A DNA stretch of 64,000 nucleotides from Lotus japonicus. Taxonomy: Eukaryota; Streptophyta; Magnoliopsida; Fabales; Fabaceae. The translations under genes were made by a program, and so were the position numbers. The notes under the pieces were generated by a model. That model did no database searches. It saw only the letters and a program-made list of their open reading frames with translations, and was not told where the DNA came from. Below, one piece after another: positions 34,649 to 45,033 of the stretch. Location: assembly GCF_012489685.1 (NCBI RefSeq), contig NC_080045.1, forward strand, positions 53,395,815 to 53,459,814, written 5' to 3'. Position 1 is the first letter of the stretch. Each line of letters starts with the position of its first letter.

Positions 34649-34950
34649 GGGGTTTCACATTCTAGTACGGTGGCTGTCGTGTTAAAGGGAGCAAAGGCTT
34701 GGTGGTGACCGTTTGTGGTGAGAAATATGATTTGGAGATAGATGAGACGTGGACTTAACAGATAGAGTGGATGGTTTTTTAAAATTTAATTCAGTAAAAT
34801 TATTTTCATAAATTAATGTATGATATTGTATATGCATTAAATTTATTTAAATTTTAACTAATTAGTAATTATTTTGTTTTAGTGACGAATTTGTTTTCGT
34901 CACTAAATTTTGCCTTTATAAAAAATGGGGTGGAGTGTAGATTTTAAAAA

Positions 34951-35754
34951 GGGGTTGTCTAAATAACCCTTGCTAAAAATTGGGTTAAATCACCCTTTAA
35001 TGAGGTGTCCCAATAATATTATAACACATGTCTTTATGAATTCCAACTCATTTCATTATTTTCTTATTTTCATAATATTCATTTTAATAAATAACCTATT
35101 TACATAATAAACCAATAAATTATGATAATAACACATGTATCCTTTTCTAAAAAAAAGAACTTACAACCCTAATCGGCCAATCCCCAATTTCTTCCACTTT
35201 CTGGATCTGCTTTGTTGATTTGTGAGAAACGAAATAAACAATTCTTACAAATTGATTGTTTGTTTTTTGGGAAGCATCAAATTGATTGTAATGTTCAAGT
35301 ATTACTAATTGTTAGGGGATTGTGCAGCAGAAAAATATCTCTAAATTAAAACCATGTTACGGAAGATCAAGAGATCCAAGAACAATTTCAATCATTATAT
35401 CAATATTCATCAGATATAATTTAAGCAATGAATACACCAAATTAAAGCCTATAAGATCTATGTGAACCATTTTTCTGCCATGTGAACGAAACTAAAATGT
35501 GTTCTAAGTTTAAAGCAAACATGGAAGAAGCAGGGGATTTAGTTCTTAGTTTTTTTCTTGAGTAGGAGTTATGTGTCATTATTCTAATTGATTGGTTTAT
35601 TGTGTAAATAAGATATTTAATAAAATAAATATTATGAAAATAAAGAAAATGAAATGAGTTGGAATTCATAAAAACATGTGTTACAATATTATTGGGACAC
35701 CTCATTAAAGGGTGATTTAACCCAATTTTTAGCAAGGGTTATTTAGACAACCCA
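34951..35754. mobile_element. Nested MULE-like MITE, 804 bp, 9-bp target duplication
   Basis: The left end is GGGGTTGTCTAAATAACCC and the right end, in reverse complement, TGGGTTGTCTAAATAACCC; the arms continue as inverted repeats for about 80 bp or more (TTAAATCACCCTTTAATGAG, GTGTCCCAATAATATT). The 9-bp duplication TTTTAAAAA is at 34942-34950 and 35755-35763. Copy B of the host element lacks it, which confirms the insertion point. No coding capacity. Confidence 0.9.
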
Positions 35755-35930
35755 TTTTAAAAAAGAATGTGGTGGAGTGTCATTCTTGCAAACCTTGAGG
35801 GAGTGAGTGTATTTTACTTTTTTTTTTAATAAACCAAAGTTTGTATTAAAATTGAGTACAAGGGGTACTTCAACCCTTAATAATGTGTGCTCAATTTTCT
35901 TTTTAAAAAGGACTAAACAAGAGAAAAAAG

Positions 35931-36143
35931 TCAATTAATGAAATTAAATTTGGGATTGACGGGAAGGATAGGAGTAATTGATACTCCAAGAATGAGGATC
36001 GACATGGAACTCATGAAGCATCGTGTAATAATGGAAGGCTAACAAAAATCTGAACTGAACCAAAAAAAGTCAGCATCCTCTTTCTTGGAGTATCAATTAC
36101 TCCCACGCTTCTTGTCGATTTTAAATTTAATTCCATTAATTGT
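35931..36143. repeat. Foldback / hairpin element, about 213 bp
   Basis: The arms are inverted repeats of about 68 bp. The inner 27 bp (GGAGTAATTGATACTCCAAG and its complement) are nearly perfect and the outer parts (CAATTAATG, AAATTAAATTT) weaker. The loop is about 80 bp. Target duplication not resolved. Confidence 0.7.
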
Positions 36144-36991
36144 ATTTTAATAATATTATATTATTAATAATTGCAATCTTATTCTTTGTTTCAGAATCTT
36201 AAATAACAATTTTTGTGGAACGGAGGAAGTATAGTATATGTGTTTGTTATGTGTTTAAGCATTATGCACTTGTACTTTAAGAAATTGTTCCCTTGGCAGG
36301 CTTTAATTTAATAACCTTGCATGTAATGATCAAATCATTTTATGCAAACTCAACAAAAATGAATTTTTTAATGAGGGGTAATTTGAAATCACTCTTGATG
36401 AGTTGGTTTCTAAGATTATTATGATTAACGAAAGTTGCATGAACTTACTGATCGACATACTTCATGGAAGCCATTACTCCAGATAACATTTATCTAATCA
36501 TTTGGTTGATAGAAAAAGAAGATAACATTTACCTCATCATTTCTTCCTTTTCCTTTTCCTTTTCCTTTCCTTCTTGTATTGGGTTGAAGTACCCCTTATA
36601 TTTCACATCAATATAATTCATTTGCTTATAAAAAAAAAACATTTACCTCATTTCTAACTTAATTAATTAGTAATTGTTTATATTAATTATATGTATGCGC
36701 ATACCTCACAAATTGTGTGCAAGTATATTTTGATTACTTTGCTTGTTGCAATTCTCTATATATCGTCCTGGCATAGCGTCGACACCAATAATTTTTATGT
36801 AGCTAATTATATTCCCATCATCACCAACTGCTTCTCATGGCTTGCGTCTGGAATTTATGTGCATTATTAATCAGATTATGATTGCAAATGAAGATTTTAT
36901 GCGGAAATGGTCCATAAAAGCAAGCTATATTCAACGATAAGTTCATGAGATATTTAAGATGTTGCTGACATAATATTGTTATTTTGGGTTT

Positions 36992-37148
36992 GGATCCTCT
37001 CATGTGTAAAAAAACTTGAGAGTGTCAAGTTTTACCATCTCACCATTAACTTTTGTGTAGATAATAAATGAAAAATAAAATAAAATAAAATTAATGGTGA
37101 GATGATGAAACTTGACACTCTCAAATTTTTTTACACATGAGAGGATCC
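36992..37148. repeat. Palindromic MITE, 157 bp
   Basis: The arm GGATCCTCTCATGTGTAAAA continues through CTTGAGAGTGTCAAGTTTTA and ATCTCACCATTAA and is repeated inverted at the right end. The short loop is ATAAAATA-rich. Confidence 0.85.
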
Positions 37149-37339
37149 AATTTAGTTATACAACCCTCGTTTCTTTAATTATATTTAATTTTTTAATAGC
37201 GTTGCAAGCTGTGGGGTTCTCTATAATAGTCGGCAAAATATAAATACATTTTGCTTAATTAGTCGTTTTCATTATACCAAGTACCAACTGTACCAAATTC
37301 CCAGATAAAAGTCCATATATGTACTGATTATAAAAATAA

Positions 37340-38603
37340 GGTGCTTGCTACCATACCACAACACTTAGTTTGGGTATGATACATGAGATGATGTGTACCA
37401 ATTAAATTAATTCTGATTGTAGTTAAAAAATAATTTTCTTTTTTTTATTTTTCTGTTAAAGAAAAGTTATTATTAATTTCATTATTTACTTAGTAGTCCT
37501 CAATCAATGTATCAATTGAGAATGACTCTTCCCCTCTTCAGCACAACTTGAACCCTAAACCCCAAATTCAGTGAGAGAAAGAAAAGGATGAAACTACCCA
37601 GATGCAAACCCCAAATCAGAAAGCAAAATCTCATCTCCCCTCCATTCTGATGCAAATCTCGTTCTACTTGATGAAAAAGGTTGGACCTGAAACACTAGTG
37701 AAGAAATATATCCACAAACAGTTAGATCGGAGTGCCTCGTCGAGTTTTCTGGCAGCCATGGCGGCACGACCTGCCTTGGAGACTTCGTCGGGCGTCGCAC
37801 CCGTCCAAGCATGGCGATGGCGTGTGCATAGTCGAGATTGCAGAGTCAATCTCCGCCTTACTGCCTCTCCAGCTTCGCTTTCAGATCTATCTTTTTCTTC
37901 TGAAGCCTTCAGCATGGTTGAAGAAAAAGGTGTGAAATTTACACCCTTCAACCAAAGCTCTGTTCAAATCTATCCCAGTGAAATCATTGTTTATAGGAAC
38001 ACGAGAAATTTAAGATGGGAACTCAATTTCATTTTTGTATTTGATTATCAAACTTGCCGTACCTGGGCTCTGCTTGACCCTGTTTTTCCCCTGTTCTCGA
38101 GCATTATGGCTCTGTTTCTGTTTGCCTTGCTCTTTTTCTTTCAGTTTTCTTATTTCTCGTTGAAATCTTGTACATTGTTTTCTATTGGCACATCTCATGC
38201 TCATTAATATAATTTGGTCTATTCAATAAAAATGTAACCTTGTTCATCTGTTCGAGCTGCTGGAAGGATGCTTTTTTTTTTTTTTTTGTGATTGGATTAA
38301 CCAATTTTATATACCAGTTGTTTTATTAAAGAATTTCTGGGTGATGAAGAAGATGAAGGATTTCTGGGTTAAGATGAAGTTTAAACCCTAAAACACACAA
38401 AAAAGAAGTTTTATGAAATTGAGTTACCACTTAATGAAATTGCAAAAATGTTAGGACCATAACATAATTAATACAAATCTTTTTTTTTTGTTTTTCGTTA
38501 TTTTTTAAAAAATAAATAAATAAGTCAAAGTTTACAGTCAAAGTAACTCCTATTGGTCCACATCACTCAGGTATGATACAACTGTGGTATGGTAGTTTTC
38601 ACC
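37340..38603. mobile_element. MULE-like element, 1,264 bp, possible gene-capture (Pack-MULE) type
   Basis: Ends GGTGCTTGCTACCATACCAC and, inverted, GGTGAAAACTACCATACCAC. The arms go on through TATCATAC and GATGTG/ACCAAT blocks. The 9-bp duplication TAAAAATAA is at 37331-37339 and 38604-38612. The interior (about 37730-37900) is much GC-richer than its surroundings and holds overlapping open frames on both strands, as expected for a captured exon. No transposase. Confidence 0.82.
37602..38207 (+). CDS. Hypothetical 201-aa frame inside the MULE-like element
   Basis: An open frame with a Ser/Ala/Arg-rich middle and a hydrophobic C-terminal stretch (SSIMALFLFALLFFFQFSYF, about 166-185) that could be a membrane segment. 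The minus strand has a competing 95-aa frame (37664-37951) with WTGATPDEVSKAGRAAMAAR. I recognise neither. Either may be a captured host fragment or chance. Confidence 0.25.
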   Translation: MQTPNQKAKSHLPSILMQISFYLMKKVGPETLVKKYIHKQLDRSASSSFLAAMAARPALETSSGVAPVQAWRWRVHSRDCRVNLRLTASPASLSDLSFSSEAFSMVEEKGVKFTPFNQSSVQIYPSEIIVYRNTRNLRWELNFIFVFDYQTCRTWALLDPVFPLFSSIMALFLFALLFFFQFSYFSLKSCTLFSIGTSHAH

Positions 38604-38645
38604 TAAAAATAAATATCTTATGAGCTATTACTACTATTTAATAAT

Positions 38646-39397
38646 GGGGAATGCTAACTTACTCCCACTAGTTTTTTAGAAGGAGTAAGTTAGCATGTAA
38701 CACCTTTTCATTTGGACAAAAAAGTCTAACTTTCTCTTCTTTAACAATGCTTTAAATACTGGGCATTTGTGTAATTTTATTTTTATTTAATTTTAAATTC
38801 AGACCTTTTCTCTCTCCTGAACCCCACCATTCCAATTTTCAAGCATTAATTCTCTCTCATGGACCCTATACTTCATGTTTCAGGTTCAATTTTCTTAAAA
38901 AAGGTTATTTGTTTTTCATTTCTTCTATCTTCTTGCTTGATTTAATCTTCATCTCCCTCTAATTTGTTGTTGCTGTGATTATGTTTCTGTGATGTTAAGT
39001 TCCAAGATCCAACACAAAACAAATATACAACCCTCCACCCGTGTGTCCTCTGCCGAGTTGGCACAGTCATCAACTGAGTCGACTCAGTCCTAGTCGACTC
39101 AGTCCTAGTGCTGAAAAAAAAAAGATTGAAACAAGAGGACGGAGAAAAAAAATGGTGACATGTTGCAGGACTTCATGAGCACGAATGAAGCTTGAAGAAA
39201 GTAAAGTGGGAGAGAGAAAACAAAAAGCAATACGGATTTCTAGGAAAAAAAATTAAGAGAGAGGTAAATTACTTATTGCCCATTAGGTGAAGTTATTTTT
39301 AAGCACAAGATAAAGGCTATTTTTGTCCTAACTGAAAAGGTGTTAAATGCTAACTTACTCCTTCTAAAAAACTAGTGGGAGTAAGTTAGCATTCCCC
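38646..39397. mobile_element. MULE-like MITE, 752 bp, 9-bp target duplication
   Basis: Inverted arms of about 80 bp start GGGGAATGCTAACTTACTCC and run through ACTAGTTTTTTAGAAGGAGT and AACACCTTTTCA. The duplication TTTAATAAT is at 38637-38645 and 39398-39406. It lies only 42 bp from the previous MULE-like element. No coding capacity. Confidence 0.9.
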
Positions 39398-39406
39398 TTT
39401 AATAAT

Positions 39407-40638
39407 TCATTAGTTCTTATACACATTTTTCGTCCCTTATTATAAGGTGTTACTCAGATAATTACGTTTATTAATAAAATATGTAATGCTGATGTTTTAA
39501 TTTTAAAAAATATTAATTTTTCGATGTATCGAAAAAAAAAAATTAAAAATATTAAGCAATCTTCAATGTTTACCCTTATTAAAATTATTTATTTAAAGTT
39601 TATCTTTTCAAAGTTTCACTCCAAAAATTTAAATTCTAACCTTAGAAAACAATTAAGCTCATGAATAGTGGCTGGTAGTTGAGTTTTTGAAATTAATAAA
39701 TATAACGAGTAAATATGGAACATCATAATTATTATTATTTTGAAATCTAACAAATGGTCTTATATTAAAGAACATACAATATGTCTCTAAGAGGTCTTAT
39801 AATAAGGGATAGAGGAATATCATATAGGGTGTAAGCGGTAAAATTCAATCCGCGAATCAAATCAAACTGGACCAAACACGTATTATAGTGGGTTGGAGTT
39901 GGATTGGGTCATTGGCTCAATTTTTTTATTGTATCCGGCCACTTTTGGCTGGGTACAGGATTTGAGAATTGAATATCCGATGAATCCGAACCAATCTAAT
40001 GTACTGGGAACAATTTTTTTTTTTGCCATTCAACCAAAAGAACACGAGCACATTACATAATGTTGGTTTAAGTTAAGACCTAAGTTACTTACTCAGGTTT
40101 AATATTATATTGTCTATTCATGTTTGTATATGAGATGTTGGTTAATTTTAGTTTATTTATGTTGAATTATATGTAGTATGAAATGTTTTGTTCTTTTGGA
40201 GATGTTGGATTATATACAATTTCTATATTTTTATAATTTTCGCATTTTTAGAATAAATTTCATAAAAATTTCCAAATAATACTTTTTTATCTTGAACCGA
40301 CCATCCAAACTAAATCAATCCAATTAAGATCGAGTTGGTTTGGTTTGGGCCAGAAGTAAAAATCAGGAAATTAATCCGATTCAGTCCAAACTAAACATGT
40401 TTGATTGTTTCGACATTTAAACACCTTAAATTCGAACTAATTCGGCCGAATTATACCCTAATTTATTTGTTACTAATTTGATTTTTTATTTATTTATTTG
40501 TCAGTTTCTTAATTTAAAAAAAACATTAATTATATTTTGCAAATTGTACCATTAACTTAATGGTAATATAAGAATTAAAGGGTCAAGAATAAAAAAGGGT
40601 ATGTTAGAAAGGAGTATATCGTAAATTTGATAGTAACA
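39407..40638. other. Intergenic, AT-rich, no gene recognised
   Basis: No credible frame. The middle (about 39830-40450) has words such as AATCCGAACCAATC and GGTTTGGTTTGG, typical of old dispersed repeats. Confidence 0.4.
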
Positions 40639-40647
40639 ACAACATTA

Positions 40648-41676
40648 GAGTAAAATACACTCACCCCCCTCAAGGTTTGCAAGAATGACACTCCACCCCA
40701 TTGTTTTTTAAAATCTACACTCCACCCCATTTTTTATAAAGGCAAAATTTAGTGACGAAAACAAATTCGTCACTAATAAAAAATAATTACTAATTAGTTA
40801 AAATTTAAATAAATTAAATGCATATACACTATCATACATCAATTTATGAAAATAATTTTACTGAATTAAATTTAAAAAAACCATCCACTCTGTCTGTTAA
40901 GTCCGCGTCTCATCTATCTCCAAATCATATTTCTCACCACAAACGGTCACCACCAAACCTTTGCTCCCTTTAACATGACGACAACCATCCCAGAATGTGA
41001 AACCCCATGGCACCACCATGCCTCAAAGTTTTGTTGCGACCTGAACCCCAGAACGTGAATCGCACATCCCCAAAGCCACTTGTTCAACTACTTGTAGTGA
41101 ACTTCACCCTTTTAAGTTGTGAGCGAACGCTTTGTTAGTTTAAGATGTTGTTGGATTTTGTTAAAAACGGCGATCCACCGCATCGTTGGGTTCTAATAAC
41201 CTCCGATCCACTTCATATTTCTTAATTTTGTTTCTCTATTTTCTTCACCCATTTGTGTTGCTTTTTAGGTCTACAATCCAATTTAAAAAATTGGAGGTAT
41301 AAATAGATTATTTTGATTAAAATTGAATTATTACCAAATATGAAAACACAAGCATGTTTCACTATGTTTGAGATATGGTTTGTCAATCGGTCATGTGTGC
41401 TATTGCAGAATTTGCATTGTGAATTTACGGAGGAAGAACGCGATTGAGAGAATGAGGAGGACTGTGATGTTTTCATTTTTATATTTATTGGATTATATTG
41501 AAAATATTTTTTGAAATTATTGATTAACAATTTAAATAATAACTAATTAGTAATGAAGAATATTTTTCTTCACTAAATTTGCCTCTATATAAAATGGAGT
41601 GGGGTGTAGATTTTAGATAAGAATGGAGTGGAGTGTTATTCTAACAAAACTTGAGGGGGGTGAGTGTACTTTACTC
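40648..41676 (-). mobile_element. Non-autonomous MULE-like element, copy B, 1,029 bp
   Basis: Starts GAGTAAAATACACTCACCC and ends GGGTGAGTGTACTTTACTC. The perfect 9-bp duplication ACAACATTA is at 40639-40647 and 41677-41685. The body is the reverse complement of copy A (33979-35819) without the nested element. GTGACGAA words near one end are shared. Confidence 0.92.
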
Positions 41677-41685
41677 ACAACATTA

Positions 41686-43736
41686 ATATCATTCTTTCAT
41701 ACATATGTCAAAGTTTAAAGTGACATATATATTGAGGAATAGATAAATACTTAGTAGTGGTGGGAAAAAAATGACCCTTTAAACACTAACGTAATTCACG
41801 TACCTCAATGTATAAAAAAATGTTGAAGTTATCACATTAAATTTAACGTGATGAATTAAAATGGAATTTTGACAACTTAACTCCAAAATATTCTTGTCCT
41901 CACCAATTGCTCTCTCTCACATGCACATTACACATAGGTACATTTTCAAATGTGTACAGCCAAACAGTGGGAATCTTATCTTCCCAATTATTTTTTGAGA
42001 CAACCTTGACCTTGTTTACAACGTTTATATATATTCCTACATGTGAGGAAAAATCAATGCCAAGTCATGCAAAATAAACAAGTAAATAAATAAATAAATA
42101 CATTCTTATCCATTAAATACTCGTTTTAATATTCATGTATAAGAATAATGAGTTCTGAAGTTATTTTATTTGAAAAACTTTCATTAACCCCTTTTTAACG
42201 TCCCTTTACTCGTTATCAAATAAACGTACCTTTACAAAAAAAACTTTTCAAAAATGTATGGTGGGCTGCTACATACTAGGGACCACATTTAGACACTAAA
42301 TTTAAAATTTAATTAATTTGTCGCGTTTTTACCATCACAAAGTGAAAAAATCACTTTTGTACCCTTATTTTTATGACTGTTAAAAAATCACAATAAAATT
42401 ACGTGTCAGAATTGTTAACATTTTGTCTTAGCCAATGTATTTTTTATAGCCGGTAGTTGTGAGTGCTGTGTAGATAGAGGAGCTCATGGATCAAAGAAAA
42501 AACAAATAAAAGAATATGAAATCACATTTATACCCAAATAATAATGATTAATGGACACAATTATATTGTAGACATAAAAAAATATTCTTTTTTTATATAG
42601 ATTTTGCTTATAATTTCTCGCAGAAATTCGCATGAAAGTTTTAATATAATAAGTTTTGAAGAAATATTCACAGGAAATAACTTTACAAAGTTTTAAATCG
42701 GCGTTAAACCCACCGAAAAAAAAAATAGTGTTTTTTTATGTTTGCACTATGAGTCATTATTGTTACCAAAAAACTTAATGCATTGAATTTTATGAGGTTA
42801 CATCTCTTAAAAGGCTGTCGAAAAAAACTCAGGTAGGATATAACCAAAAAATGACCAATAGTGCAAACTTTCTTATGAGTCATTTAGATAACACCTCTTA
42901 ATAAGTTTTCATTACACATTTACTTAACCAATGTGAACTCCAGCTAGCTTACACTTAAATTATCGTAAAATTAATCTCTTGCTCCATAATCAGTACACCT
43001 AACGATGGCGAATGAATTTTATAAGAATTGAGAGATTAACTCCAACCACTTATTTAAGGAACGAGGTGGTGAAGCATGTTGGGAAACTTTTTATTTTCGG
43101 GTAATTTTTGAGTACTGTTCCAATTGAGATAGTTTCAAAACAGTCTCATACTTAACCAATACAAATATGACACGTGTTATTAGATATTTTGAAGTTAATA
43201 TTTTTCAAAATATATATTTTAATTCCAGTTAATATGCATCCTTATATTTTATTTCATAAATTCCATAAAAATGATAAATGAACCACTAAACTTATACGGT
43301 GATAAAGTTAAATGTTGATTAAGATTTATTAGTTTAGATTTAAATAATAATTTGTGATAGTTTTTGGAATAGAATATAAAATATTAAATGATGAAGATTA
43401 AAAAATAAAATGTGTTAAATGTTATGGGTTAAATTGTAGCCTTGAGAAGAAAGTATAATGATGTAGATTAATTGAGACTAAAATTTAGTTTAGTAAAATG
43501 TTGATGTTGAAAAATCAAATATTTGGTGACGGTTAGAAAAATAAAAAATAAAGCATAATTAACAAGTATCATAAGTTTATTAATTGCATTTGGGACTGTT
43601 TTAAAACTGTTTCAATTGAGACAATACCGAAGAGGTCACCTTCAGCTGTCTTTGTTTTAGTCTTCCGTAGATAAAAGGGCAACTGAAGAAGAAAGGACCA
43701 GAACCAAACAGACAACACTCCACGATGAATAGTATA
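41686..43736. other. Intergenic, AT-rich, no gene recognised
   Basis: Short frames only; (AAAT)n run at about 42080-42100. Nothing supports a gene. Confidence 0.5.
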
Positions 43737-43744
43737 CTCACCAT

Positions 43745-44149
43745 CTGTGTTGCACGGGTACGGGTACGGTACCCGGTACGGGTACGGTATTGGGTACGCG
43801 GTACGCGATTTTTGAAAAAATAGGGGTACGGGTACGTTAGATATATGCATATTTTTTTAAATATAATATATAATAAAATATACATAATATTTAAATATAA
43901 ATAAATTATGCAAAAAAAAAAGGTAAAATGTCGTCGTTTGGAGCAGGAAAAAAATATATAAAGGCCAAAACGACGTCGTTTTGAGCCAGAAAAAAAAAAG
44001 GGGGCAAAACGTCATTATTTTGAGCCCAGGAACTTTTTTTTTTTTTTTTGGAACGGGTAGGTACCGGGTACGTACCCACAGTGTACCGGGTACCGGGTAC
44101 GTACCCGGTACGGGTACGCGGCCAAAACAGCCGTACCCATGCAACAGAG
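43745..44149. mobile_element. hAT-like non-autonomous element, 405 bp, GGTACC-rich ends
   Basis: Terminal inverted repeats CTGTGTTGCACGGGTACGG and CTCTGTTGCATGGGTACGG. The perfect 8-bp target duplication CTCACCAT is at 43737-43744 and 44150-44157. The sub-terminal regions are packed with GGGTACGG/GGTACC words on both sides; the centre is AT-rich. An 8-bp duplication points to the hAT superfamily. Confidence 0.88.
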
Positions 44150-44157
44150 CTCACCAT

Positions 44158-45033
44158 TCCACAACTTTGTTAGAATTGCATCATTTTCAGGACATAGCAA
44201 CTTCTTCCCCTGCTACTACTGCCTCAGATTAACAAGTTCCAAGGTCTTGCATCTATTCCATTTTGTCTGGTTTGTTTCAATTCTGCTTCAAACAAAGGTT
44301 TTGTTATTCTCACAGTGAAGCAAATGAAGCTCTAAAATTGGAACAGTCTACTTTTCTTTTCCCTTAGCTGCTTCAGTTTTGGCTTTCAAGATTTTGGGTA
44401 GAATGGGGGGCTTAAAAAGTCCTGAACTTTTCATTCTTTCCCTGTTGAAAGGTTGGAAAATGGTACCTGACATGTGCTAACACAGGGATTTTGTCATTTT
44501 GAGATTTCTTCCTAGAAATTTTGGTTTTCCTCAGGTGTGAGTCTCTTATAAAGCTCTGGCCAGGCCATGTGTGAGGTTTAGGGAAGAGCTGAAGAGAAGA
44601 GAGCTAGACTCACTTTGTGGATCTAACGTAAGCTCTGGTTATGTGCGAAGTTTTACCTCGCATTTTTGCAAGAGGCCGATCACATGGCTTGAACTTGGTC
44701 TTGACCTCAAAGTCACGTGGCAAGCAACCTTACCGTTGTGCGCTCACCTTTCACACAAGATGAACACCCAATCTAAGAAAAAGCAAGGCAGATAAAAATT
44801 AATTATTTTTTGGGTCCAAATTCAGTTACCAATATAAAATGAGTTTGAGTGGTTGAATCCTTGATCCAAGCTTTTCAATACTTGCAAATTAACTTTTTGC
44901 TCCAATTATTAATGAGTTCCTTGCAAGAATTTATTTACTGTGAATCATGCTTAACCATTATATATGCTCAATGTCAGATTCTGTACTGCAAATTCATAAA
45001 GAGTTGAGGCACAAGAATCATAGTACTGATTTA
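44158..45033 (+). promoter_or_regulatory. Upstream region of the PP2C gene
   Basis: A TATA-like CTTATAAAG lies at about 44545. A possible 5' UTR donor (AAC|GTAAGC, about 44627) suggests a leader intron, as the ATG at 45034 lies about 480 bp away. Both are motif-level observations. Confidence 0.35.

Larger units (their letters stand above)
33979..35819 (+). mobile_element. Non-autonomous MULE-like element, copy A, with nested insertion
   Basis: The left terminus GAGTAAAGTATACTCACCC and the right terminus, ending GAGTGTATTTTACTT, are inverted repeats over about 45 bp (AAGGTTTG and ACTCCACC shared). A close copy lies in the opposite orientation at 40648-41676, where a 9-bp target duplication is clear. 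Here the flanks are T-rich (33970-33978, 35820-35828) and nearly match. An 804-bp element is nested at 34951-35754; without it copy A is about 1.03 kb. Confidence 0.8.

Noticed and set aside
35931..36143. microRNA precursor
   Set aside because: The stem is long and the loop and outer arms look like a foldback transposon; no mature-miRNA evidence can be had from sequence alone.
43569..44157. Overlapping frames with YPYPYR and RTRTGY repeats
   Set aside because: These are translations of the GGGTACGG words of the hAT-like element.
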